18,921 nt of DNA, from assembly GCA_023433345.1 (NCBI GenBank), contig JAEZDA010000074.1:1-18921 (forward strand). The letters run 5' to 3'. The position numbers and the translations under genes were made by a program. The notes beneath the pieces are model-generated. The model was not told the DNA's origin. It did not search any database and was given only the letters and a program-made list of their open reading frames with translations. Below are positions 5,641 through 12,178 of the stretch, piece by piece (the stretch's first letter is position 1; the number at the start of each line of letters is the position of its first letter). The stretch is from Bacteroidota bacterium (lineage in GTDB: Bacteria > Bacteroidota > Bacteroidia > Chitinophagales > Chitinophagaceae).

Positions 5641-8589
5641 TCAGAATGTTACGCTCGCACCGATGGTTATCACCTTAAGAGCGGGATACTGCGCACCAAT
5701 TAAAAGTCCGGTGGCAATTTCAGGGTCGTAGCCTTTAAAATTACTCCATGTAAAAAGGTTGTGCCCCTGAAGGAAAACTCTCGCGCCAGAAATTTCGTGT
5801 TTACCGAGTCGGAAGGAATTGACCTTGTACGCCAAAGTGATGTTTCTTAAACGCCAGTACTTTCCATCTTCAAGAAACCGCGTGGTGTAAGGTTGGAAGT
5901 CGCTGAAAGAGCTGGGAATATTTGTAATGTCACCTGGGTTTCTCCACTCTGTTAAGAGGTCGCGGCTTACATTTGAAACATAATAGCCCGGGTTCTCCAC
6001 ATTTACCCTGTCAACATTGAAGATCTTATTGCCAAAGCTGTAGGTGAACAATACCGAAGCTTCGATGTTTTTGTATTGGAAGCTCGAATTGATTCCACCA
6101 AAATATGGAGGATCATATTTTCCCACTATCACTTTGTCATTGGGGTCGTATACGTTAGTCGGAGCGCCATCATTCGTATAATATAGCGCGTCGCCCGTTT
6201 CCGGATCAACTCCTGCATAACGTACCAGGTAAATTGAATTGGCGGCTTCTCCAATGCGGTTGATCGAGAATGTATTTACATCGGCATTCTCGTTCGTTCC
6301 GTCGAGTTGAAGTACAGTATTCTTGTTGTAGGTGAAATTTCCACCGACCGTCCAGTTAAATGACCTGCTCCTGATTACGCCAAGGTTCAGCGCTACCTCG
6401 ATTCCTTTATTTTCAAGCTTACCCAGATTTGTAAGAATAGCATTTGTTCCATTCGTTCCTGAGATCTGCCTGTTTAAGAAAAGGCCCACCGTTCTTGAGT
6501 TATAATATTCCAGTGATCCTTCAACACGGTTTTTGAAAAGGCCAAATTCAAGCCCGGCATTTAAGGTTCTTCTAACCTCCCAGGTTAAATTTCCTTTTTT
6601 AAGATTTGTGAGAATAAGTCCTCCAACACCGTTATAAGAGATCGGTCCGAACTGTTCCATTGCCTCGTAATCATCGCCCACGCCCTGGTTGGCTGAAGAC
6701 CCGTAACTGGTTTTTAATTTAAGCGTATTCAACCAGCTTGTGCCTTCCATGAACTTTTCTGAAGAAAGCAACCAACTGAGTCCGACAGCGCCGAAGGTTG
6801 CCCATTTGTTATTGTCCGCAAGTCTTGATGATCCGTCGCGTCTAACTGTTCCCGTTATAAAGTATTTATTTTTGTATGAGTAATCGCCAATTGCGAAGTA
6901 TGATAAGATGGCATTTTCGCTTTCGTCACTCATTACAGCTGGTATATATCCGTTAGTTGACGTGCCCGGAGTGATTCCTGATCCATTTTTAAAAGGGCCC
7001 ACAAGGCCATAACCGGTAAAACCAAATGTTGAAGCCTTCCGGTTGATCAGCTCATTAAAGAGGGAGATAGAATACCTGTGGTCTCCGGATTCTCCATTAT
7101 ATGAAAGGGATGTAGTGAGCGTGTGTCGTGTGTTGCGCGCATAGCCCTTACCGAATGATCCATTTGAGCCGGTTTGTTGCTGACCCTGATAAGTAGACCT
7201 GTCAAAGTAAAATTCATTTTCATCACCTGAATGATCAATACCATAATTTGTTCTTACACTTAAGCCCTTTAATTGAGGAAACCTGTATTCGAGATTAATA
7301 GATCCAATCAGTTTTAATTGCCTGTTCTTTACCGGGTTCTCTACAAGTTCTTTAACAGCATTTGGCTGACCCTGCAGTAACAGGTCGAGCTCATTGTATG
7401 ATCCGTCTGGAAGGTAAGGAGTAACATATGGGTTTGCCCATCTCAATGCATTTAATGGAGAACCGATAAATTCATCATTTTCATTTGTGTTGGAAAAAAC
7501 AGAGGAGCCAATATAGGTGTTAAGCCCTAACCTGAAATTTCCAAAATTATGATCAAGGTTTACCCTGCCGGTGTAGCGTTTTAATCCGGTGGTAATAACA
7601 ACACCTTCCTGATTGAATATAGATCCGGAAATAAAAAATCTTGTTTTATTGGTTCCGCCCTCCACACTTAGTTGATGTTGTATGGTGGCAGAACGGCGAA
7701 ACAATACTTCTCTGAGATTTGATTTAACCTGAGATAAACTGTCGGCTTCTTCCTGCGACCAACCATGAGGGTTTGTTCCGTCCGGTCTGTCATAATTGAG
7801 CTCGTAGTCAATTTTTTCAGCGCTACTCATTAATTGCAGTTTGTTCTGCGGAAGTTCACCGATTCCATATTGAACATCATAGTTCACTGTCGCCTTTTGA
7901 TTTTTGCCGCGTTTGGTTGTAATCACTATTACTCCGTTTGCTCCTCGGGAACCATATTGTGCGGTTCCCATAGCATCCTTTAGAACGCTGTATGATTCTA
8001 TATCAGAAGGATTTATTCCCTGGAAATCAGCCGCGGAAATTTGAACACCATCCATGATATACAACGGCTGTGTTGAACCGAGAACCGATCCTTTTCCTCT
8101 TATCGTAACTGCAGCGGCAGACCCGGGTTGCCCGCTTTGCGACTGAACCAGAAGCCCTGGTGAACGGCCTTGCAACAATTGTTCGAAAGATCCTATAGGC
8201 TGATCTTTTACCTGGTCGCCGCCAACACGGGTTACAGATGAAGTAGCCTGCCTCCTTGTTTGAGTGGTGTATCCCACTACAACTACTTCGCGCAAGCTTC
8301 GCTCTGCAACAGCAAGAGAAACGTTGATCTCCGGTCCCCGGGATGCTGCAATACGTTGCGTTGTAAAATCGAGCAGCGAAAATTCAAGAATAGAATTAGA
8401 AGGAGCGGAGATGGAGTATTCTCCCGATGAATTTGTAAAAGTTCCCTCAGTAGAGCCTGAAACTGTTACACTAACTCCCTCCAGCGGAAGTCCATTTTGT
8501 GCATTGCTGACAATGCCCGAAATGTTCTGCTGCGCAAGAATGCTGAGGGTTGAAAACACAGCAATTATTACCAGATAAATTTTTTTCAT
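5641..8589 (-). CDS. SusC/RagA-family TonB-dependent outer-membrane transporter
   Basis: A 982-residue TonB-dependent receptor. In order it has a signal peptide (1-20, ending LSILAQ), a carboxypeptidase-D regulatory-like domain (about 22-95), and a TonB-box-like segment (about 100-107, REVVVVGY). A plug domain follows with the family signatures QGRSPGLLVQ, VTIRGKGS, PLYIMDG and YGSRGANGVIVITTKRG, then a 22-strand-type beta barrel to the terminal aromatic residue (ITIGASVTF). SusC proteins form a complex with a SusD lid and import oligomers using energy from TonB-ExbBD. The ATG at 8589 is chosen over 8634 because it begins the signal peptide directly. The susD-like gene is 29 bases downstream. 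Length is typical. This is an isolated transporter pair, not a full polysaccharide utilisation locus within this window. Confidence 0.95.
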   Translation of the reverse strand: MKKIYLVIIAVFSTLSILAQQNISGIVSNAQNGLPLEGVSVTVSGSTEGTFTNSSGEYSISAPSNSILEFSLLDFTTQRIAASRGPEINVSLAVAERSLREVVVVGYTTQTRRQATSSVTRVGGDQVKDQPIGSFEQLLQGRSPGLLVQSQSGQPGSAAAVTIRGKGSVLGSTQPLYIMDGVQISAADFQGINPSDIESYSVLKDAMGTAQYGSRGANGVIVITTKRGKNQKATVNYDVQYGIGELPQNKLQLMSSAEKIDYELNYDRPDGTNPHGWSQEEADSLSQVKSNLREVLFRRSATIQHQLSVEGGTNKTRFFISGSIFNQEGVVITTGLKRYTGRVNLDHNFGNFRLGLNTYIGSSVFSNTNENDEFIGSPLNALRWANPYVTPYLPDGSYNELDLLLQGQPNAVKELVENPVKNRQLKLIGSINLEYRFPQLKGLSVRTNYGIDHSGDENEFYFDRSTYQGQQQTGSNGSFGKGYARNTRHTLTTSLSYNGESGDHRYSISLFNELINRKASTFGFTGYGLVGPFKNGSGITPGTSTNGYIPAVMSDESENAILSYFAIGDYSYKNKYFITGTVRRDGSSRLADNNKWATFGAVGLSWLLSSEKFMEGTSWLNTLKLKTSYGSSANQGVGDDYEAMEQFGPISYNGVGGLILTNLKKGNLTWEVRRTLNAGLEFGLFKNRVEGSLEYYNSRTVGLFLNRQISGTNGTNAILTNLGKLENKGIEVALNLGVIRSRSFNWTVGGNFTYNKNTVLQLDGTNENADVNTFSINRIGEAANSIYLVRYAGVDPETGDALYYTNDGAPTNVYDPNDKVIVGKYDPPYFGGINSSFQYKNIEASVLFTYSFGNKIFNVDRVNVENPGYYVSNVSRDLLTEWRNPGDITNIPSSFSDFQPYTTRFLEDGKYWRLRNITLAYKVNSFRLGKHEISGARVFLQGHNLFTWSNFKGYDPEIATGLLIGAQYPALKVITIGASVTF

Positions 8590-9087
8590 AAATCTTTTAT
8601 TATGGTTGATGCAAAACACCACCCACGCATACACGAATACTAACGTAAAGGCATATGCGCAGTTAGGACGAAAAAAAAAGTATTATCCGGATATAACTGT
8701 TCGTATTTATATGACTAAGGCCGAATCGGAAATGTTGCAGGAAGAAAGTTTGATTTGATGAGTGGCAGAAATCGAGGAATCTTCAACAATGCCTGGATGA
8801 AAAACCGGCGGGAATTTACAGAGGAGTGGAATAAAAGGCTGACGAGCGGCAACTGGCGCACAAACGAACTGTTGTTTTGCACATTTTACGAAGCGCCTCG
8901 CTGCCGGAATTTGCCGGGCTTGTAAATTTGGAACCGGCTGAGTGCGGAATATGCCTGCGAGATATTATTATTTTGGGCTTTCATACCAAATAAAAAGCTC
9001 TTTTAGGCACGAAGGCGTAGATTAATAAAGCCAGAATAAAACATAAAAAAAGTGTATGTTCACGCGCTATAAACCGAAGAATCTCCT
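8590..9087. other. Intergenic region between susC-like gene and rplK; no convincing gene
   Basis: This gap carries the upstream region of the reverse-strand susC-like gene and leads into the rplK promoter. I found no exact TAnnTTTG box for the susC-like gene. Two tiny + strand frames are present: 15 codons at 8711-8758 and 55 codons at 8758-8925, sharing the A of TGATG. The second would encode a basic Arg/Trp-rich peptide (MSGRNRGIFNNAWMKNRR...). They have no recognised relatives and no clear promoter. I do not call them genes. Confidence 0.5.
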
Positions 9088-9095
9088 TACCTTTG
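9088..9095 (+). promoter_or_regulatory. Bacteroidota-type -7 promoter box upstream of rplK
   Basis: TACCTTTG matches the Bacteroidota -7 consensus TAnnTTTG exactly and is followed by GCGCCCCC, a common initiation context in highly expressed genes of this phylum. No good -33 TTTG is seen at the usual spacing. Transcription would start about 80 bases before rplK and include the leader hairpin at 9133-9168. It gives the ribosomal genes a promoter independent of secE-nusG. Confidence 0.6.
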
Positions 9096-9132
9096 CGCCC
9101 CCATAGTTCTTTTAGAATAGCCTTCGGGCAAA

Positions 9133-9168
9133 TTGGGAGTTCCGGAAGAACCGGAACGCTATCACCAA
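9133..9168 (+). promoter_or_regulatory. rplK leader element resembling the ribosomal protein L1 binding site
   Basis: TTGG (9133-9136) pairs with CCAA (9165-9168). Above it GTTCCGG (9139-9145) pairs with CCGGAAC (9151-9157) around an AAGAA loop. The two helices are joined by an asymmetric internal loop with GA on the 5' side and seven bases (GCTATCA) on the 3' side. The L1 site of 23S rRNA (helices 76-77) has the same plan: a helix ending in GG, a GA on one side, about seven bases opposite, and a second helix. L1 is known to repress its own rplK-rplA message in E. coli by binding such a mimic. The element ends 13 bases before the rplK ATG, where L1 binding could block initiation. The L1 role is inference from shape. 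Confidence 0.5.
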
Positions 9169-9181
9169 AAAATGTAAAAAA

Positions 9182-9628
9182 ATGGCAAAAGAGATCACCG
9201 GCTTTGTTAAGCTCCAGTGTAAAGGAGGACAAGCCAATCCGGCACCGCCAATCGGTCCGGCCCTGGGTTCAAAAGGTGTGAACATCATGGAGTTCTGCAA
9301 GCAATTCAATGCAAGAACACAGGATAAACCAGGAAAAGTATTACCGGTTCTAATTACGGTGTATGCTGACAAATCATTTGATTTTATCATCAAAACTCCG
9401 CCGGCTGCAGTTCAATTAATGGACGCTGCGAAAGTATCTAAAGGAAGCAAGGAGCCAAACCGCCAGAAGGTGGGTAAGGTAACCTGGAGCCAGGTAGAGG
9501 AGATCGCCAAAGATAAAATGGCTGATTTGAACGCTTTCACCTTGCAAAGCGCAATGACCATGGTTGCCGGAACCGCCCGCAGCATGGGATTAACCGTAGA
9601 AGGCCAGGCTCCCTGGGATAATAATTAA
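9182..9628 (+). CDS. rplK: 50S ribosomal protein L11
   Basis: The protein binds the GTPase-associated centre of 23S rRNA at the base of the L7/L12 stalk and is needed for efficient factor-dependent GTP hydrolysis. The 148-residue product is normal in length. The N-terminal domain contains the proline-rich GGQANPAPPIGPALGSKGVN helix (thiostrepton/stringent-response side). The C-terminal RNA-binding domain has a VGKVTWSQVEEIAKDKMADLN segment and ends with a TARSMGLTVEG motif. It is the first gene of the rplK-rplA-rplJ-rplL run here and has its own -7 box and a candidate L1-responsive leader. rplA starts 27 bases after its stop. Confidence 0.98.
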   Translation: MAKEITGFVKLQCKGGQANPAPPIGPALGSKGVNIMEFCKQFNARTQDKPGKVLPVLITVYADKSFDFIIKTPPAAVQLMDAAKVSKGSKEPNRQKVGKVTWSQVEEIAKDKMADLNAFTLQSAMTMVAGTARSMGLTVEGQAPWDNN

Positions 9629-9655
9629 TCGTCAACCTCAAAATATTTTTTTAAA

Positions 9656-10345
9656 ATGATTACTAAAAAAAGAAAGGTAGCAAACGCTAAGGTTGACGCC
9701 AATAAAGCCTATTCCCTGAAGGAAGCGTCATCTCTGGTTAAAGAAATAAACACTACAAAATTTGATAGCTCTGTTGACCTTCACGTGAAGCTGGGAGTTG
9801 ATCCTAAGAAAGCCGATCAGGCGATCCGCGGAACTGTTTCACTTCCTCACGGTACCGGTAAAACGAAGAAGGTTCTTGTTCTTTGCACTCCTGATAAAGT
9901 TGTAGAAGCTGAAGCAGCAGGTGCCGATTATGTAGGTCTTGATGAATACATTACAAAAATTGAAGGCGGATGGACTGATGTGGACGTTATCGTTGCCACT
10001 CCATCTGTGATGCCTAAGATCGGTAAACTCGGTAAGGTACTTGGTCCTCGTAACCTGATGCCAAACCCAAAAACAGGAACTGTTACTAACGATGTAGCAG
10101 GCGCTATTACTGATCTAAAAGGCGGTAAGATCGCTTTTAAAGTAGATAAAGTGGGTATCATTCATGCATCTGTGGGAAGAGTTTCATTTTCTCCTGATAA
10201 GATCGCTGAAAATTGCCAGGAATTCATCAATGCAATCATCAAGTTGAAACCAGCCACATCAAAAGGGACTTACCTGAGAGGTGTGAGCATGGCCAGCAGC
10301 ATGAGCCCGGGCATTATGGTAGACACTAAATCTGTTCAAAACTAA
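9656..10345 (+). CDS. rplA: 50S ribosomal protein L1
   Basis: L1 forms the mobile L1 stalk near the ribosomal E site and releases deacylated tRNA; in several bacteria it is also the repressor of its own operon. The 229-residue product carries the family signatures GTVSLPHGTGKTKKVLVLC and LGPRNLMPNPKTGTVT and ends with the expected GTYLRGVSMASSMSPGIMVD segment. Length is normal. The start ATG at 9656 follows a T/A-rich stretch with no Shine-Dalgarno site, as usual in this phylum. The candidate L1 binding hairpin upstream of rplK would let this product control rplK-rplA translation. Confidence 0.98.
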   Translation: MITKKRKVANAKVDANKAYSLKEASSLVKEINTTKFDSSVDLHVKLGVDPKKADQAIRGTVSLPHGTGKTKKVLVLCTPDKVVEAEAAGADYVGLDEYITKIEGGWTDVDVIVATPSVMPKIGKLGKVLGPRNLMPNPKTGTVTNDVAGAITDLKGGKIAFKVDKVGIIHASVGRVSFSPDKIAENCQEFINAIIKLKPATSKGTYLRGVSMASSMSPGIMVDTKSVQN

Positions 10346-10380
10346 TCAACAGGCAACTGCTGGTTAACAAACAAAATGTT

Positions 10381-11022
10381 ATGACAAAACAGGAAAAAAA
10401 CGAAGTGATCGAGCTGCTGAAAGGCAAGTTCTCTCAATACAATAACTTTTATGTTACCGATACCGAAAGTTTAACGGTAGAACAGGTAACGAAACTTCGC
10501 CGTCATTGTTTCGACAAAAGTGTTGAAATGAAGGTTGCAAAGAATACACTCATCCGCAAAGCCCTTGAAAGCCTTGACGGAGAAAAGTACACAGGCGTTT
10601 ATGACAGCCTGCACCAGGTGACCGCATTGTTGTTTTCGGAAAATCCAAAAGAACCTGCTGTTATTTTGAGCAGCTTCCGCAAAGAGAATAACAACACAAA
10701 GCCTGAACTGAAAGCGGCTTTCATTAACGGTGATGTTTTCGTTGGAGATAATCAACTGAAAGCACTAACTCAGATCAAGACCAAGAATGAATTGATCGGT
10801 GAAGTGATCGGATTGTTGCAATCACCAATTCAACGCGTTATCGGTGCTTTGCAGAACAGGCCTGAAGGTGGCGTGGAAGCAAAGGCTGAAACCGCTGCTC
10901 CGGAAGCTACTGAGGCGCCTGAAGCTACTGAGGCGCCGGCTGCTCCCGAAGCTCCAATGGCTGAAGGAAATGATGCAGGCACGGAAGCTTCTGCAGAAGG
11001 AGAGGCTCCGAAAGCTGAATAA
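10381..11022 (+). CDS. rplJ: 50S ribosomal protein L10 with an extended acidic Ala/Glu/Pro-rich C-terminal tail
   Basis: L10 anchors the L7/L12 dimers to the ribosome through its C-terminal helix. Residues 1-164 look like an ordinary L10 (MTKQEKNEVIELLKGKF..., RRHCFDKSVEMKVAKNTLIRKAL, and GEVIGLLQSPIQRVIGALQ as the stalk helix). About 49 further residues follow, almost only Ala, Glu, Pro, Thr and Gly, making the product 213 residues long, where roughly 165-180 is usual. The tail includes an exact-length tandem duplication of an 18-base unit encoding EATEAP. The gap to rplA is 35 bases and to rplL 103 bases. No L10-type leader was recognised upstream. The tail is probably disordered; no role is known. 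Confidence 0.96.
   Translation: MTKQEKNEVIELLKGKFSQYNNFYVTDTESLTVEQVTKLRRHCFDKSVEMKVAKNTLIRKALESLDGEKYTGVYDSLHQVTALLFSENPKEPAVILSSFRKENNNTKPELKAAFINGDVFVGDNQLKALTQIKTKNELIGEVIGLLQSPIQRVIGALQNRPEGGVEAKAETAAPEATEAPEATEAPAAPEAPMAEGNDAGTEASAEGEAPKAE
10903..10938 (+). repeat. Tandem 18-base repeat within the rplJ tail
   Basis: GAAGCTACTGAGGCGCC followed by T (first copy, 10903-10920) or G (second copy, 10921-10938). The two copies differ in one base and encode EATEAP twice in frame. The near identity points to a recent slippage or unequal-exchange duplication within a low-complexity tail. Confidence 0.9.
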
Positions 11023-11125
11023 TTTGAAACCTCGCCCGATGGTGAACAGGGTATTATAATAATTTTTTTAAACTCTCCTCCGGATCCTTTAATTGGGTGT
11101 GAAGGGGGAAAAAATTGAACACAAA

Positions 11126-11497
11126 ATGGCAGACGTAAAAACATTAGCGGAAAGCTTAGTAAATCTTACCGTAAAAGAAGTTCAGGATCTCGCTGAATTT
11201 TTGAAAACAGAATACGGTATCGAACCAGCTGCAGCAGCAGTTGTAATGTCTGGCGGCGGCGATGGTCCGGCGGCAGTAGAAGAAAAAACTGCATTTGACG
11301 TTATCCTGAAATCAGGTGGCGCAAACAAACTTGCAGTGGTTAAAATTGTAAAAGACCTTACCGGTCTAGGACTGAAAGAAGCAAAAGACCTTGTTGATGG
11401 CGCTCCAAAGCCTATCAAAGAAGGTGTTGATAAAGCAACTGCAGAAGAATTGAAAGCGAAGTTAACTGAAGCTGGTGCTGAAGTTGAAGTTGCCTAA
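11126..11497 (+). CDS. rplL: 50S ribosomal protein L7/L12
   Basis: This is the multi-copy stalk protein that recruits and activates translational GTPases. The 123-residue product shows the N-terminal dimerisation helices (MADVKTLAESLVNLTVKEVQ), an Ala/Gly-rich hinge (about residues 36-55) and the conserved C-terminal domain (EKTAFDVILKSGGANKLAVV, GLGLKEAKDLVDGAPKPIKEG). The start at 11126 is chosen over an upstream in-frame one at 11093 because MADVK is the family's usual N-terminus. A strong intrinsic terminator begins 23 bases after the stop, and rpoB, the usual next gene, is not present in the window. Confidence 0.98.
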   Translation: MADVKTLAESLVNLTVKEVQDLAEFLKTEYGIEPAAAAVVMSGGGDGPAAVEEKTAFDVILKSGGANKLAVVKIVKDLTGLGLKEAKDLVDGAPKPIKEGVDKATAEELKAKLTEAGAEVEVA

Positions 11498-11520
11498 TTT
11501 TCTAAGATGAATTTTGAGAG

Positions 11521-11548
11521 AGCCCGGATTTTTGTCCGGGCTTTTTTT
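11521..11548 (+). terminator. Strong intrinsic terminator after rplL
   Basis: AGCCCGGA (11521-11528) pairs perfectly with TCCGGGCT (11535-11542) around a six-base loop, followed by a run of T residues to 11548. It closes the rplKAJL transcript and overlaps the stop codon of the convergent XRE gene by two bases. Confidence 0.92.
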
Positions 11549-11876
11549 ATGGCTGGCTGATACGTGCAGCAATTTGGTCTGCAAGTTTTCCGATCAGATC
11601 TTGCGGGAAGTAATTGAGGGTTTCATGAAACCCACGTGTTTCTCCCGCTGTATCTTCCTGTGGCGACTTGCCCAGGATTTCGAAAAAATCTGTATTAAGA
11701 AAGGTCGCTATTTTTACCAGCCTGTTAAGTGTAACCTCTTTGCACTGGCCATTTTCAATCTGGCTCAATCTGCCCTTCGTGAGACCAAGATGCTTTGCAA
11801 GCGTTTCAATTTTTACCATTTGGTTCCTTCTTGCCCTTCTGATATTCGACCCAATAATAGTAAACACATGATCCAT
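11547..11876 (-). CDS. XRE/Cro-CI family helix-turn-helix regulator
   Basis: A 109-residue DNA-binding protein. Residues about 7-65 form the five-helix HTH_3 domain (IGSNIRRARRNQMVKIETLA, then the recognition-helix region GLTKGRLSQIENGQ and a core ending IATFLNTDFFEIL). The remaining 40 or so residues (GETRGFHETLNYFPQDLIGKLADQI) have no recognised domain and may serve dimerisation. Such proteins are usually repressors of a neighbouring promoter, often their own. The upstream region has a TATATTTG -7 box lying inside a set of TAAAC repeats, which suggests autoregulation. Convergent with rplL, it shares the terminator region. It has no toxin partner in a neighbouring frame. It is divergent from the giant surface-protein gene with 302 bases between the starts, so it could control that gene too (inference). 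Confidence 0.88.
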   Translation of the reverse strand: MDHVFTIIGSNIRRARRNQMVKIETLAKHLGLTKGRLSQIENGQCKEVTLNRLVKIATFLNTDFFEILGKSPQEDTAGETRGFHETLNYFPQDLIGKLADQIAARISQP

Positions 11877-11892
11877 TAGGGTAAAGATTTAT

Positions 11893-11936
11893 ATTAAACA
11901 AATATAATAGATTACTAAACATAAATTAAACAAATA
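11893..11936. promoter_or_regulatory. Repeated TAAAC sites over the XRE gene promoter
   Basis: ATTAAACAAATA occurs exactly at 11893-11904 and again at 11925-11936. A weaker copy (CTAAACATAA) lies between. The TAAAC cores start at 11895, 11916 and 11927, spacings of 21 and 11 bases, close to two turns and one turn of the helix. On the minus strand TATATTTG (11899-11906) matches the Bacteroidota -7 box and overlaps the first copy. This is where an autorepressor of the XRE gene would bind; the region is very AT-rich, so chance repetition is possible. Confidence 0.45.
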
Positions 11937-11950
11937 GTTTATTTTTCAAT

Positions 11951-12133
11951 TTAACCTAATCTATAATTGCGCTCCAGGTTTTTTTCCAGATTTTCCAATA
12001 TCACCTGATACCATTCTCCTCTGCTTCTAAAGAATTTTCCGGGATTGTATAGATCCGTTCTATAAAAGGGCGCATTTTCTTTTCCGTTACCTAGCCAGCT
12101 TGTGAACGCCTGCCAATTAAAAACATCAATTAT
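11951..12133 (-). pseudogene. Possible coding remnant, 60 codons without a start codon
   Basis: The minus strand is open from the stop at 12134-12136 to the stop at 11951-11953 and reads as a convincing protein end: NWQAFTSWLGNGKENAPFYR, then LYNPGKFFRSRGEWYQVILE and NLEKNLERNYRLG. The mix of Trp, Phe, Tyr and charged residues and the amphipathic tail look like real protein rather than chance translation. There is no ATG, GTG or TTG near its beginning and no upstream continuation in this frame. I do not recognise the family. It may be the 3' remnant of a lost gene upstream of the XRE gene. Confidence 0.3.
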
Positions 12134-12146
12134 TTACCCTTCACAA

Positions 12147-12160
12147 ACAGCAAATGCTGT
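12147..12160 (+). other. Small hairpin just upstream of the giant surface-protein gene
   Basis: ACAGCA, AA, TGCTGT is a perfect six-pair inverted repeat 18 bases before the first ATG. It may act on the 5' end of the message or as an operator half-site pair. No TAnnTTTG box was found close upstream, so the promoter of the gene is not identified. Confidence 0.3.
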
Positions 12161-12178
12161 GTTCTTAAACTTTTTCCT

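Noticed and set aside
922..9087. Mobile element or genomic island with recognisable ends
   Set aside because: No transposase, integrase, phage gene, direct repeat or tRNA attachment site was found at either edge of the accessory stretch. Only the altered gene order suggests rearrangement.
8981..9232. Minus-strand frame of 83 codons across the rplK leader and start
   Set aside because: It begins inside rplK antisense and its hydrophobic end is the translation of an AT-rich leader. The + strand promoter box, leader hairpin and rplK start explain the sequence better.
11514..11879. Plus-strand frame of 121 codons after rplL
   Set aside because: It is an exact shadow of the XRE gene on the other strand, begins inside the rplL terminator, and its composition (Cys/Phe-rich, no domain) is not protein-like.
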